NCBI GenBank assembly: GCA_934590355.1
Contig: CAKTOX010000001.1
Coordinates: forward strand, 99,154 to 163,153
Origin: an uncultured Oscillospiraceae bacterium
Lineage (GTDB): Bacteria; Bacillota; Clostridia; Oscillospirales; Oscillospiraceae
Length of the DNA stretch: 64,000 nucleotides
Direction: 5' to 3'
Positions 47,646-56,802 of the stretch are shown here, in pieces. Position 1 is the stretch's first letter; each line of letters opens with the position of its first letter. Made by a program: the position numbers and the translations under genes. The notes under the pieces are model-generated. The model did not search any database, was not told where the DNA came from, and was given only the letters and a program-made list of their open reading frames with translations.

Positions 47646-49373
47646 ATGAATGCTGCTGTATTACTCATCATCAGCATCGCCATTCTCGTTGTAGGTTACA
47701 TCTTCTACGGCAGATGGCTCGCAAACAAATGGGGCGTGGATCCCAACAAGGCCACCCCTGCACACACCATGGAAGATGGTGTTGACTACGTACCCGCAAA
47801 GGCTCCTGTCCTCATGGGTCACCACTTCTCGTCCATCGCCGGCGCAGGCCCGATCAACGGACCTATCCAGGCCGCAGTTTTCGGCTGGGTTCCCGTTGCT
47901 CTGTGGGTACTCATCGGTGGTATCTTCTTCGGCGGCGTGCATGACTTCGGCTCTCTGTTCGCATCCGTGCGTAACAACGGCAAGTCCATCGGCACCGTTA
48001 TCGAAGACAGTATCGGTCTCAAGGCAAAGCGTCTGTTCATCATCTTCGCTTACCTGACTCTCCTGCTCGTCGTTGCTGCATTCGGCTCCATCGTTGCCAA
48101 CACCTTCAAGGCAACCTTCACCGAGACCGGCGCTATCGACTACGCAGCCAGTGCCGCAAACGCCAGCACCGCGATGATCTCCATCTTCTTCATCGTCCTG
48201 GCAGTCCTCTTCGGCTTCTTCGTTTACAGAAGAAACGCACCCCTCGGCATCTCCACCATCATCGGCGTTGTTCTTATCGCTATCGCCATGTACATCGGCC
48301 TCAACTGGCACCCCATCTACCTCAGCTACGAGACCTGGATGATCATCTGCGGCGTTTACATCCTCGTTGCATCCGTAACGCCTGTTTGGATCCTGCTCCA
48401 GCCCCGTGACTACCTGAGCTCCTTCCTGCTCTACGGTATGATGATCCTCGCCGTTGTCGGCATCGTCGGCTGCCATCCCAGCATCTCCGCAATGCCCGCA
48501 TTCACCGGCTTCACCGACACCATTGCTCCGACCGGTACCTCTCTTGGCTACCTGTTCCCGGCACTGTTCGTAACCATCGCCTGCGGCGCGATCTCCGGCT
48601 TCCACTCCCTCGTTGGCTCCGGCACCACCGCAAAGCAGCTCAACAACGAGCGCGACGCACGTCCCATCGCATACGGCGGCATGCTCATCGAGTCTGCTCT
48701 GGCTATCATCTCCCTGTGCGCAGTTGCGTACATCTGGAAGGATTACTCCTCCGGCACTACCGTTGTTCCTACCGCAGTTTTCGCAGGCGGCCTGTCCTCC
48801 ATGCTCGGTGTCCTCTTCGGCGCCGGTGCACAGAAGGTCACCTACTCCCTGCTCATCCTCGCGGTTTCCGCATTCTGCCTGACCTCTCTTGACACCGCTA
48901 CCCGCCTTGCCCGCTACATGTTCCAGGAATTCTGGATGAAGCCCGGCGAGGAGCTTAAGGATATGACCGGTGCTCGCAAGGTCGTCACCAACCCGTATGT
49001 TGCCACTGCTATCACCGTCGTTCTCGGCGTTGCACTCGGCATGACCGGCTACGCAAAGATCTGGGCTCTGTTCGGCGCTGCAAACCAGCTGCTGGCTGCT
49101 CTGGGTCTGCTCGCAGTCGCTGCATGGCTCGGCAAGATCGGCAGAAACAACAAGATGTTCTACTTCCCGATGGCATTCATGCTCATCGTCACCCTGACCT
49201 CTCTGGTATTCACCATTAAGGCTCAGATCGGTCTGATCACCTCCGGTACAGACGTAACTTGGGGCGTTGTCCGTGCAGTCATCGCAGTCCTGCTCATCAT
49301 CCTTGCTATCGACCTCGTTGTCGAGGGCGTAAAGACCCTGAGCAAGCAGGCAAAGGAAAAGAAGACCGCTTGA
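47646..49373 (+). CDS. cstA: CstA-family transporter (carbon starvation protein A; peptide or pyruvate uptake)
   Basis: A 575-residue transporter with about sixteen transmembrane helices. The CstA signatures are HHFSSIAGAGPINGP near residue 60, GGVHDFGSLFASVR near 98 and the C-terminal CstA_5TM block with LARYMFQEFW near 420. Relatives take up peptides (CstA) or pyruvate (BtsT, YjiY). GGAGAG lies upstream. Its codon use favours GCT, GCA, GTT, TCC and CTG and avoids GCG and AGC, unlike its neighbours, which suggests high expression. It follows the hypothetical gene at 47110. Confidence 0.93.
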   Translation: MNAAVLLIISIAILVVGYIFYGRWLANKWGVDPNKATPAHTMEDGVDYVPAKAPVLMGHHFSSIAGAGPINGPIQAAVFGWVPVALWVLIGGIFFGGVHDFGSLFASVRNNGKSIGTVIEDSIGLKAKRLFIIFAYLTLLLVVAAFGSIVANTFKATFTETGAIDYAASAANASTAMISIFFIVLAVLFGFFVYRRNAPLGISTIIGVVLIAIAMYIGLNWHPIYLSYETWMIICGVYILVASVTPVWILLQPRDYLSSFLLYGMMILAVVGIVGCHPSISAMPAFTGFTDTIAPTGTSLGYLFPALFVTIACGAISGFHSLVGSGTTAKQLNNERDARPIAYGGMLIESALAIISLCAVAYIWKDYSSGTTVVPTAVFAGGLSSMLGVLFGAGAQKVTYSLLILAVSAFCLTSLDTATRLARYMFQEFWMKPGEELKDMTGARKVVTNPYVATAITVVLGVALGMTGYAKIWALFGAANQLLAALGLLAVAAWLGKIGRNNKMFYFPMAFMLIVTLTSLVFTIKAQIGLITSGTDVTWGVVRAVIAVLLIILAIDLVVEGVKTLSKQAKEKKTA

Positions 49374-49390
49374 TCTTCTCCATGATTTTT

Positions 49391-49423
49391 AAAAGAAGTC
49401 ACCTTCGGGTGACTTCTTTTTTT
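49391..49423 (+). terminator. Terminator after cstA
   Basis: AAAAGAAGTCACC and GGTGACTTCTTTT pair around a TTCG loop, with T7. Confidence 0.93.
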
Positions 49424-49455
49424 AATTAAAAGCCTTCGGCTTTTAATTAAAAAAA
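49416..49455 (+). repeat. 18-bp perfect hairpin abutting the terminator
   Basis: TTTTTTTAATTAAAAGCC and GGCTTTTAATTAAAAAAA pair around TTC. It sits between the cstA terminator and repeat copy 2, sharing T's with the former and A's with the latter. Confidence 0.75.
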
Positions 49456-49544
49456 CGCCACATTTTTTGTGAAGCCATGCTTCACGAAAAATCTCGCTTC
49501 GCTCGTCAAAAAGTCCCGAAGGACATTTTTGATGGCTATTTATC
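49449..49544 (-). repeat. 96-bp hairpin-rich intergenic repeat, copy 2
   Basis: On the minus strand this aligns without gaps to 38185-38280, 85 of 96 identical. The small hairpin here has a TTCG loop (GTCC-TTCG-GGAC) where copy 1 has GAAA, and the larger has loop ATG instead of AGC. Six of the eleven differences are therefore in hairpin loops. Confidence 0.85.
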
Positions 49545-49846
49545 GAATTGCGAGCGGGGTCTTTTCTCGCTGCGGCTCGGTCACGGCGCGGCTCTGACAT
49601 GCCACCGGCATGTCATTCACTCCCGCGCCGCCGCTTCGCTACCCCTCGCGCTCCCCCGCTGAGTGGCGGACTTAGCTCTCCCGACCGGCTTAAAAGTCAA
49701 ACGAAGCGAATTTAAAGCTATTGCATTGAAACAAGCGTCCATTTTACAGATTTTTAACTAAAACTCTTTCCGTTCATGTATAATTGCTGTATAATTACAA
49801 TGTATATTATAATTATCAAAAATTTTCGTTCCGAGGGGGAAATAAT
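49545..49846. other. Intergenic region between repeat copy 2 and the response regulator
   Basis: No credible gene. 49560-49670 is GC-rich and holds a hairpin GACATGCC-ACC-GGCATGTC (49596-49614). From 49690 it becomes AT-rich with three TATAAT hexamers (about 49779-49815). TTGCTG, 18 bases, TATAAT is the best promoter for the response regulator gene. Confidence 0.55.
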
Positions 49847-50533
49847 ATGAGCAAAAAAGCCCTTGTTGTTGAAGACGACGTCAATATTGCCGAGCTTCTC
49901 ATGCTTTATCTTGAAAAGGACGGCTTTGAGGTCAGCATCGCGCATGACGGCGGCAAAGGCATCGCCATGTTTAACGAGCTTTCGCCGGACCTTGTGCTGC
50001 TTGACATCATGATGCCCGTCATGGACGGTATGCAGGTCTGCCGCGAGATCCGCAAGACCTCCTCCGTCCCCATCATCATGCTCACCGCAAAGGGCGCGGT
50101 GGGCGATAAGGTCGCCGGTCTTGACATAGGCGCGGACGATTATATAACCAAGCCCTTCGAGGTCAAGGAGCTTCTCGCGCGCATCCATGCGGTCATGCGC
50201 CGCTCCGAAACGGACAATACACCCAAGGAGAAAAAGCTCTGCTACGACAAGCTCATCGTCAATCTCGACTCGTATGAGCTCATCGTTGACGGTGTCAAGG
50301 TGGACACCCCGCCCAAGGAGATGGAGCTTCTGTACCATCTTGCCGCCTCGCCCAACATTGTTTTCACCCGCAACCAGCTTCTCGACGAGGTCTGGGGCTT
50401 TGACTACTTCGGTGACTCGCGCACCGTTGACGTTCACATCAAGCGTCTGAGGGAAAAGCTCGAGGGCGTCTCTCCCCAATGGTCTTTGCAGACCGTATGG
50501 GGCGTCGGCTATAAGTTTGAAGTCGTAAAATAA
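49847..50533 (+). CDS. OmpR/PhoB-family response regulator
   Basis: A 228-residue two-component regulator. The ATG at 49847 follows GAGGGGG; an in-frame ATG at 49784 lies in the promoter. The receiver domain (residues 1-120) has the acidic pair EDD near 9, phospho-acceptor Asp53 in LLDIMMP, Thr in MLTAKG and Lys in ITKPFE. The winged-helix DNA-binding domain (residues 130-226) includes RTVDVHIKRLREKLE. It is 16 bases before the kinase gene and precedes htrA, resembling the secretion-stress system CssRS. Confidence 0.95.
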   Translation: MSKKALVVEDDVNIAELLMLYLEKDGFEVSIAHDGGKGIAMFNELSPDLVLLDIMMPVMDGMQVCREIRKTSSVPIIMLTAKGAVGDKVAGLDIGADDYITKPFEVKELLARIHAVMRRSETDNTPKEKKLCYDKLIVNLDSYELIVDGVKVDTPPKEMELLYHLAASPNIVFTRNQLLDEVWGFDYFGDSRTVDVHIKRLREKLEGVSPQWSLQTVWGVGYKFEVVK

Positions 50534-50549
50534 GAAGGGAAAGCTCTGT

Positions 50550-52028
50550 ATGAAGAGCATATACTTACGCAATTTTCTTGCGACGGCACTGTTGGTGTTC
50601 GTTTCGTTCGCCATCATCGGCGCAGCGTTCTTTTTCCTCGGCCGCAGCTATCTTATAAGCAGCACGCGAGAGAGAATGAGCGCCAGCGCCGACGAGGTCG
50701 TGCGCTCCGCGCTTGCCATGAGCAAGGAGGAGTCGCTCGGGAGCTGGAACCTGCGCCTGACGATAAGCCCGATCGCAAAGGTCACGAACAGTCATATATT
50801 CATCTGCGATCAGGACGGTCTTGTACTGTCCTGTTCCGATTTGACGCTCTATTGCCCGAAGCATCTGGGCAAGCAGCTTGACGAGTCGGTCATAACGGCG
50901 CTCGAAACCGGCGGTAAGATCGACAGCCTCACAACGCTCATGGGATTCTATCCCGAACAGCAATACGTCGTTGCAAAGCCGATAAACTCAGGCGGCGAGC
51001 TTCTGGGCTACGTCTTCGTTTCCTCGGACAGCATCGACATCATGAGCGGCTGGCAGACCTTCCTCGGCGTCGTGCTCGCGGTTGCCGTCGCCGTCATGCT
51101 CGTTGCGATGCTCATGAGCCTTATCTATTCCAAAAAAATGGCGGAGCCGCTTGACGAGCTCTCGCTTGCCGCGCGGAAATTCGCACTCGGCGATTTCTCC
51201 GTCCGTGTCAAAAACAAGGAGGGGCGTGACGACGAGATAGGCACGCTTCTTGATTCGTTTAACCTCATGGCGGACTCTCTCGAGCGCAGCGACAACAAGC
51301 GTCAGGAGTTCATTGCGAACATCTCCCACGAGCTGCGCACCCCGATGACGACGATCGCCGGCTTTGCCGACGGCATACTTGACGGCACGATACCGCGCGA
51401 GCAGGAAGACAAATACCTGCACAAAATAGCCGACGAAACGCGCCGGCTCTCGCGCCTTGTGCGCAATATGCTCAACCTCAGTCAGGCCGAGAGCGATGCG
51501 ATCGATTTTTCAAAACGCACGAGATTTGACCTGTCCGAGCTTCTTCTGCAATGCCTTTTGAGCTTTGAGGGCCGCGCAAAGGAAAAGCAGCTTGACGTTG
51601 ACCCGCAGCTCCCCGAGGACCCCATCATCGTCCTTGCCGAGCGCGACTCGATAACGCAGGTCATATATAACCTCACCGACAATGCCATGAAGTTCGCCTC
51701 CCCCGGCAGCACCGTCACTATAAGGCTCTATAAAAAGGGCAACAAGGCGTATGTTTCGGTCAAAAACGTCGGCGAGCCCATCCCCGAGGACGACCTGCCC
51801 TATATCTTCGACCGCTTCCATAAATCCGACCGCTCACGCAGCATGGACAAGGACGGCGTAGGACTGGGGCTGTATCTGGTCAAGAAGATACTCAACAGCC
51901 ACGGCGAGGAGGTCGCCGTGTCGAGCCGCGACGGCGTGACCGTTTTCGTGTTCACCCTGCCGCTGGCTCCGGCGGTCAAGAAGGAAAACAAGAAAGAGAA
52001 CAAAAAGGATAAATCCGAACGCAAATAG
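50550..52028 (+). CDS. Membrane sensor histidine kinase
   Basis: A 492-residue kinase: transmembrane helices near residues 8-30 and 168-192, an extracytoplasmic sensor loop between them, HAMP (195-250), HisKA with phospho-accepting His260 in NISHELRTP, and a HATPase_c domain with NLTDNAMKFA near 378, and the G boxes DRFHKSD and KDGVGLGLYLVKKI. It should phosphorylate the response regulator directly upstream. A charged Lys-rich tail ends the protein. htrA follows after 30 bases. Confidence 0.94.
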   Translation: MKSIYLRNFLATALLVFVSFAIIGAAFFFLGRSYLISSTRERMSASADEVVRSALAMSKEESLGSWNLRLTISPIAKVTNSHIFICDQDGLVLSCSDLTLYCPKHLGKQLDESVITALETGGKIDSLTTLMGFYPEQQYVVAKPINSGGELLGYVFVSSDSIDIMSGWQTFLGVVLAVAVAVMLVAMLMSLIYSKKMAEPLDELSLAARKFALGDFSVRVKNKEGRDDEIGTLLDSFNLMADSLERSDNKRQEFIANISHELRTPMTTIAGFADGILDGTIPREQEDKYLHKIADETRRLSRLVRNMLNLSQAESDAIDFSKRTRFDLSELLLQCLLSFEGRAKEKQLDVDPQLPEDPIIVLAERDSITQVIYNLTDNAMKFASPGSTVTIRLYKKGNKAYVSVKNVGEPIPEDDLPYIFDRFHKSDRSRSMDKDGVGLGLYLVKKILNSHGEEVAVSSRDGVTVFVFTLPLAPAVKKENKKENKKDKSERK

Positions 52029-52058
52029 CCGCCTCGCAGCGGCAGAACGGAGGCTCGT

Positions 52059-53336
52059 ATGAGCTGGTATGAAAGTAAAAGCAGCGGCTGGTACACGCCG
52101 AACGCCGTGCCCCGCACAGGCAGCGCGGCGCAGTCGGGCGCTCCCGCCTCTCCCCCGCCGCGCAGGAAAAACACCCGCATCACGGCGCTTATAATCTGCC
52201 TTCTTATCGTCGTTGCGGGCATCGCATTCGTGCTATCCGGGCTCGGCGCAAACGTCACCGAGTTTAACGACGACGGCAACCCCAAGGACTGGCACGACTA
52301 CATGGACAGGCTCTACGGCGGCAGCACACCGACCTCCGCCGTGAACGTCAAGCTGCCCACGGTATCCGAGCGCGGAAGTCTCACGCTGCGCATGGGCTCG
52401 GACTCCGGCGCTCTTGATTTCAGCACCATTTACGAAAAGTGCTCGCCCTCTGTCGTCGGCATCAAGGTCTTTAAGGGCAGCGACAATGATTATTTCGCCT
52501 GGGGCACTGGCGTTATCGCCTCGGAAAACGGCTATATCATCACAAATACCCACGTCATCGACGGCGGCGAGACGGCAAAGGTCGTGCTCTCCGACGGCAA
52601 GGAATGCGATGCGCTGCTCGTCGGCTTTGACGCCTCGAGCGACATTGCACTTTTGAAAATCGACGCCACAGGGCTGCCCGCCGCGGAATTTGCCTCGAGC
52701 TCCACGCTCAGCGTCGGTGACAGCGTTGCCGCGATCGGCAACCCTCTCGGTCAAAATCTGAGTCTCACCATGACGCGCGGCATCGTCTCGGCGCTCAACC
52801 GCGAGATAAGCTACAACGGCACCACCATGTCGCTTATTCAGACCGACGCCTCCATCAACGAGGGCAATTCCGGCGGCCCGCTCTTCAACGAGCGCGGTCA
52901 GGTCGTCGGTATTACGAACATGAAGATGATCTCAAACTTCGGCTCCGGCATCGAGGGGCTCGGCTTCGCCATCCCGTCGGACACCGTCAAGAGCATCGTT
53001 TCGGCGCTCATAACCGACGGCAAGGTCACGGGACGCATAACCATCGGCGTGACCGTCGGCCCCGTGTCCGAATACGCCGCAAAGTACTACGACATTCCGC
53101 AGGGTCTGTACGTCAGCTATGTCACCGCAGGCTCGGATGCCGAAAAGCAGGGCATAAAGGCCGGCGACATCATTGTTTCGGTAAACGGCAAGGACGCCTT
53201 CACGACTCAGGCCGTAACGGAGGCCAAGGAGGGTCTTGAGATAGGCGACAGCATTGAATTTACCGTCTGGCGCGACGGCAAGACCTTCGATACCACAGTA
53301 AAGCTCATGGACGCAAGCGACATGGGCAGTAAATAG
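52059..53336 (+). CDS. HtrA/DegP-like membrane serine protease with PDZ domain
   Basis: A 425-residue protease with a cytoplasmic N-terminus, one transmembrane helix (residues 45-66) and an outer trypsin-like domain. The triad is His165 (TNTHVID), Asp195 (SSDIALL) and Ser271 (NEGNSGGPLF). A PDZ domain follows (residues 325-420, GIKAGDIIVSVNGKD). HtrA degrades misfolded secreted proteins. The operon with a two-component system supports control by envelope or secretion stress. Confidence 0.95.
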   Translation: MSWYESKSSGWYTPNAVPRTGSAAQSGAPASPPPRRKNTRITALIICLLIVVAGIAFVLSGLGANVTEFNDDGNPKDWHDYMDRLYGGSTPTSAVNVKLPTVSERGSLTLRMGSDSGALDFSTIYEKCSPSVVGIKVFKGSDNDYFAWGTGVIASENGYIITNTHVIDGGETAKVVLSDGKECDALLVGFDASSDIALLKIDATGLPAAEFASSSTLSVGDSVAAIGNPLGQNLSLTMTRGIVSALNREISYNGTTMSLIQTDASINEGNSGGPLFNERGQVVGITNMKMISNFGSGIEGLGFAIPSDTVKSIVSALITDGKVTGRITIGVTVGPVSEYAAKYYDIPQGLYVSYVTAGSDAEKQGIKAGDIIVSVNGKDAFTTQAVTEAKEGLEIGDSIEFTVWRDGKTFDTTVKLMDASDMGSK

Positions 53337-53342
53337 GCACGC

Positions 53343-53384
53343 AAAAAAGGGTTATTAAATCGTACGGTTTGGTAACCCTTTTTT
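53343..53384 (+). terminator. Terminator after htrA
   Basis: AAAAAAGGGTTA and TAACCCTTTTTT pair across an 18-base loop. The loop contains a CGTACG palindrome. Confidence 0.8.
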
Positions 53385-53402
53385 CTGATAGGAGGCAGAA
53401 AT

Positions 53403-55982
53403 ATGGATGAAAAACGCATAAGCACCGGCATTGACGGACTTGACGAGGCAGTGGATTTTCTGCGGCCGGGTGACACGGTCGTATGGCAGTGCGAGCACAT
53501 AAGCGACTATATGTACGTTGCGACGCGCTTTGTGACAAATATTGCGCGGCAGGGCAAGCGTATAGTTTACCTGCGCTTCGGCGACCATGATGAGATCATG
53601 GACACGGGCGCGCTCTGCGCAGGCGGAGCAAACGCTCAGGAATACGCGCTCGACCCGCGCGTCGGATTTGAGACCTTTGCCGTTCAGGTGCACAGGATAA
53701 TCGACCGGGAGCCGGAGGGCACGTTTTTTGTGTTCGACTGCCTTTCCGAGCTTCAAAAATACTGGTTCTCCGATCTCATGATAGCAAACTTTTTCCTGCT
53801 CATAAACCCGTTTCTCATTCGCCGTCATGCGATCGCATATCAGCCGATCGACTACGAAAAGCACACCTACGAGACCATATCGCGCATACGCCGCGAGGCA
53901 CCGCTGCTCATGAATATCCGCACCCTCAACGGCAGTGTTTACATCCACCCCGTCAAGCTGCGCGGCAGAAAAACCGCCATGACCTACTTCCCGATGAAGA
54001 TAAGCGGCACACGCTGCCAAACGCTCACCTCAAGCGCGGACAACTATGCGATATTCGAGCGCTTCACACAAACCGGAGAGCGGCGTGACTGCTGGAACAG
54101 CATGTTTGACGCAATCGGCCCCGACGCGCCCGACCCCTCCGATCCGGAGGGACTTGAGCTCAAGGATAACATCATGCGCTGTCTGCTCGGCAGCGAGCCG
54201 ACACGCCTTGAGCTGTGCCGCAAGTATTTCAGCATGAAGGATCTCATGTACATCAAAAACCGTGAGATAGGCACCGGCTGCATCGGCGGTAAGGCGGCAG
54301 GCATGCTGCTTGCGCGAAACATTCTGCGCGATGAGGCGCCGCAGCTGTATAAAGAGCGCATCGAGCCGCACGATTCCTACTACATCGGCGCAGACGTATT
54401 TTACACCTATGCCGTGCAGAGCGGAATTTGGGCGCCGCGCGTGAGGATGATAAACGCCGAAGACTACATGGAGTGCGCGCCGGAGATACGCGAAATGCTG
54501 TTAAACGGCACCTTCACCCCCGGCGTCAAGGAGCAGTTTCTCTCCATGCTTGAATATTTCGGCCAGTCTCCCATCATCGTGCGCTCAAGCTCCATTCTCG
54601 AGGACGGCTTCGGCAACGCCTTCGCGGGCAAATACGAGAGCGTTTTCTGCCCGAATCAGGGCAGCCTCGCAGAGCGCTATGAGGTATTTGAAAAGGCGGT
54701 CAAGCAGGTCTATGCGAGCACCGTCAACCCCGACGCAATACGCTACCGCGCCGAACGCAACCTTCTCGACCGCGACGAGCAGATGGCGCTGCTGGTCATG
54801 CGCGTGTGCGGCGACGTTCACGGCGACTACTATTATCCCCACATCGCCGGCGTCGGACACTCGAAAAACCTCTATCTGAACAGGCAGAACGCCTCGGCGC
54901 AGAACAAGGGCATGCTGCGTCTCGTGTTCGGTATGGGCACGCGCGCGGTCGATCGGGAGGCCGATGATTACGCCCGTCTGCTGAGCATGGATGATCCCAA
55001 GGCGCTGCCCATGGTCGCATACGGCGATGAGTACAAATACTCGCAGCACAAGATAGACGCGATCGACCTTATACGCAACGAATTCGTCACCGCAGAGCTC
55101 AGCATGGTAGACAAGCGTGAGCTCAAGACCGACCCCTCGCTTTTCATGGAGCGCGACTACCCTACCGCAGCGCGCTTCCGCGAGCTGGGCATACCCGAAA
55201 GCGAAGCTCCGGATATACTCAACTTCCGTAAGCTGCTCGGCAGCACCGACTTTACCGACGTCATGACCGAGGCCATGCGTCTGCTTGAGGAGAAATACAA
55301 CTATCCCGTCGATATCGAATACGCCTGCAATTTTGACTCCGACGGCAACTACCGCGTTAATCTCCTCCAATGCCGCCCGCTCCAGACCCGCGGCATCGGC
55401 AAGGCGGGAGTTATGCCGAAAATCAAGGAAAAATATTTCCGCACCGAGGGCAACTTCATGGGCGGCAACCTCTGTCTGCCGGTGCGCTATGCCGTTATGA
55501 TAAAGGTCGAGCCCTACCTCGCCCTGCCCGAGCAGCGCAAGTATCAAATAGCGCGCTGCCTCGGTCGGCTCAACACACTGCTCAAGGACGAGGGCACCGT
55601 GCTTCTCGGCCCCGGGCGCTGGGGCACAACAACGCCGAGTCTCGGCGTGCCGGTGCATTTCATGGAGATAAACCGCTTCGACTGCATGGTCGAGCTTGCG
55701 TATTCCTCCCATGGGCTGCGCCCTGAGCTAAGCTACGGCAGTCACTTCTTCCAGGATCTCGTCGAAGCAGGCACATTTTACGTCGCACTCTACCCCGGTG
55801 AAAACGGCTGCACCTTCGACGAGGCGCTTCTCGCAGGCTGCGAAAACGTGTATTCCGAGCTTGTCGGCGCCGCACCGGACGATCCCATGGCGCAGGTCAT
55901 AAGCGTTTACGATCTCGGCAAGGGCGGCGCTATACTCTACTCCGAGGTTGAAAGTCAGGAGTGCTTCCTCGCAAGGGTCTGA
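53403..55982 (+). CDS. PEP-synthase-like ATP-grasp protein fused to a degenerate KaiC-like N-terminal domain
   Basis: An 859-residue protein. Residues 1-230 resemble a RecA/KaiC-type ATPase (STGIDGLDEAV at the start, IVYLRFGDHDEI near 58), but the Walker A loop is missing. Residues 290-700 resemble the pyruvate phosphate dikinase/PEP synthase nucleotide domain: GGKAAGMLLARN near 297, PIIVRSSSILEDGFGNAFAG near 392, and NLLQCRPLQTRG near 655. No central phospho-His domain or PEP-binding domain follows; the last 200 residues are unrecognised. It may phosphorylate an unknown acceptor. The gene is monocistronic with GGAGG before the ATG. Confidence 0.78.
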   Translation: MDEKRISTGIDGLDEAVDFLRPGDTVVWQCEHISDYMYVATRFVTNIARQGKRIVYLRFGDHDEIMDTGALCAGGANAQEYALDPRVGFETFAVQVHRIIDREPEGTFFVFDCLSELQKYWFSDLMIANFFLLINPFLIRRHAIAYQPIDYEKHTYETISRIRREAPLLMNIRTLNGSVYIHPVKLRGRKTAMTYFPMKISGTRCQTLTSSADNYAIFERFTQTGERRDCWNSMFDAIGPDAPDPSDPEGLELKDNIMRCLLGSEPTRLELCRKYFSMKDLMYIKNREIGTGCIGGKAAGMLLARNILRDEAPQLYKERIEPHDSYYIGADVFYTYAVQSGIWAPRVRMINAEDYMECAPEIREMLLNGTFTPGVKEQFLSMLEYFGQSPIIVRSSSILEDGFGNAFAGKYESVFCPNQGSLAERYEVFEKAVKQVYASTVNPDAIRYRAERNLLDRDEQMALLVMRVCGDVHGDYYYPHIAGVGHSKNLYLNRQNASAQNKGMLRLVFGMGTRAVDREADDYARLLSMDDPKALPMVAYGDEYKYSQHKIDAIDLIRNEFVTAELSMVDKRELKTDPSLFMERDYPTAARFRELGIPESEAPDILNFRKLLGSTDFTDVMTEAMRLLEEKYNYPVDIEYACNFDSDGNYRVNLLQCRPLQTRGIGKAGVMPKIKEKYFRTEGNFMGGNLCLPVRYAVMIKVEPYLALPEQRKYQIARCLGRLNTLLKDEGTVLLGPGRWGTTTPSLGVPVHFMEINRFDCMVELAYSSHGLRPELSYGSHFFQDLVEAGTFYVALYPGENGCTFDEALLAGCENVYSELVGAAPDDPMAQVISVYDLGKGGAILYSEVESQECFLARV

Positions 55983-55994
55983 TGACAACATTAA

Positions 55995-56038
55995 GCCCCC
56001 GCACGGCGCAGCTTTTTTGCGCACTGCGGGGGTGTTTT
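55995..56038 (+). terminator. Bidirectional terminator before spoVT
   Basis: CCCCCGCA...GCGCA and TGCGC...TGCGGGGG pair around GCTTTTT, with TGTTTTT after. It separates convergent genes. Confidence 0.8.
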
Positions 56039-56575
56039 TCAGCTTTCCATCTGCTTGCCGAGAAAAGCCGCGACGGTCTGCGCGAGCTTAAATTCGAGCT
56101 CGCCGCCCGGTGCGGAGTCTGCCGAGGCGAACAGGACGCAGCCCATCACATCGCCCTCGCTGAGTATGGGCGCGGCGACGCTTGCGGTGTATTTATCCTC
56201 GCCGTCGGCTATGTGCACCGGACTTCCGCCCTCAAAGCGCACGGCGCTTCTTGCGTTCATAAGGCGCTCGAGCGAGGGAGATATGCGCTTGTCGAGAAGC
56301 TCACGCCTCGGTGCGCCGGAAACGGCAATGACGCTGTCTCGGTCGCACACCGCGGCGATGCCGTCTGTCGTTTTGTGCAGGCTCTCGCATATTTGGCCGG
56401 CAAAGTCGCCAAGCTCGCCGATGGGCGAATATTTTTTGAATATGACCTCCCCGTCGCGGTCTGTGTATATCTCCAACGGGTCGCCCTCGCGGATACGCAT
56501 GGTGCGGCGTATCTCCTTGGGTATGACCACGCGGCCGAGGTCGTCGATGCGTCGTACTATCCCTGTTGCTTTCAT
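56039..56575 (-). CDS. spoVT: Stage V sporulation protein T (AbrB-type regulator with GAF domain)
   Basis: A 178-residue forespore regulator. The N-terminal SpoVT/AbrB swapped-hairpin DNA-binding domain reads GIVRRIDDLGRVVIPKEIRR (residues 4-24), then REGDPLEIYTDRDGEVIFKKY. Residues 60-175 form the GAF-like domain typical of SpoVT. It tunes sigma-G genes late in spore development, so the host should form spores. GGAGG lies nine bases before the ATG. It is monocistronic. Confidence 0.95.
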   Translation of the reverse strand: MKATGIVRRIDDLGRVVIPKEIRRTMRIREGDPLEIYTDRDGEVIFKKYSPIGELGDFAGQICESLHKTTDGIAAVCDRDSVIAVSGAPRRELLDKRISPSLERLMNARSAVRFEGGSPVHIADGEDKYTASVAAPILSEGDVMGCVLFASADSAPGGELEFKLAQTVAAFLGKQMES

Positions 56576-56727
56576 ATCTCATATCCTCCGTGTTTTTGTT
56601 TTCTGTCATATTGTCTGCATTCGTGCAAAAAATATGTGATGGCGGAAAAATTTAAGCACGGAGCTTTTGCTTCTGCAAAAATCGCCGCTCGGCGAGGTAT
56701 AATTCAGGCTGCATTTTATGTAAATAC

Positions 56728-56755
56728 TTGCATTTTTCGCAAATTCCTGTATGAT
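56728..56755 (+). promoter_or_regulatory. Promoter of the AgrC-like/LytTR operon
   Basis: TTGCAT (56728-56733), 16 bases, TATGAT (56750-56755). Upstream there is no small peptide gene of the AgrD kind. Confidence 0.6.
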
Positions 56756-56802
56756 ATATGTAAGAAGCTCACCAAACCATATCGGTAAAGGAACTGCAAA
56801 AA

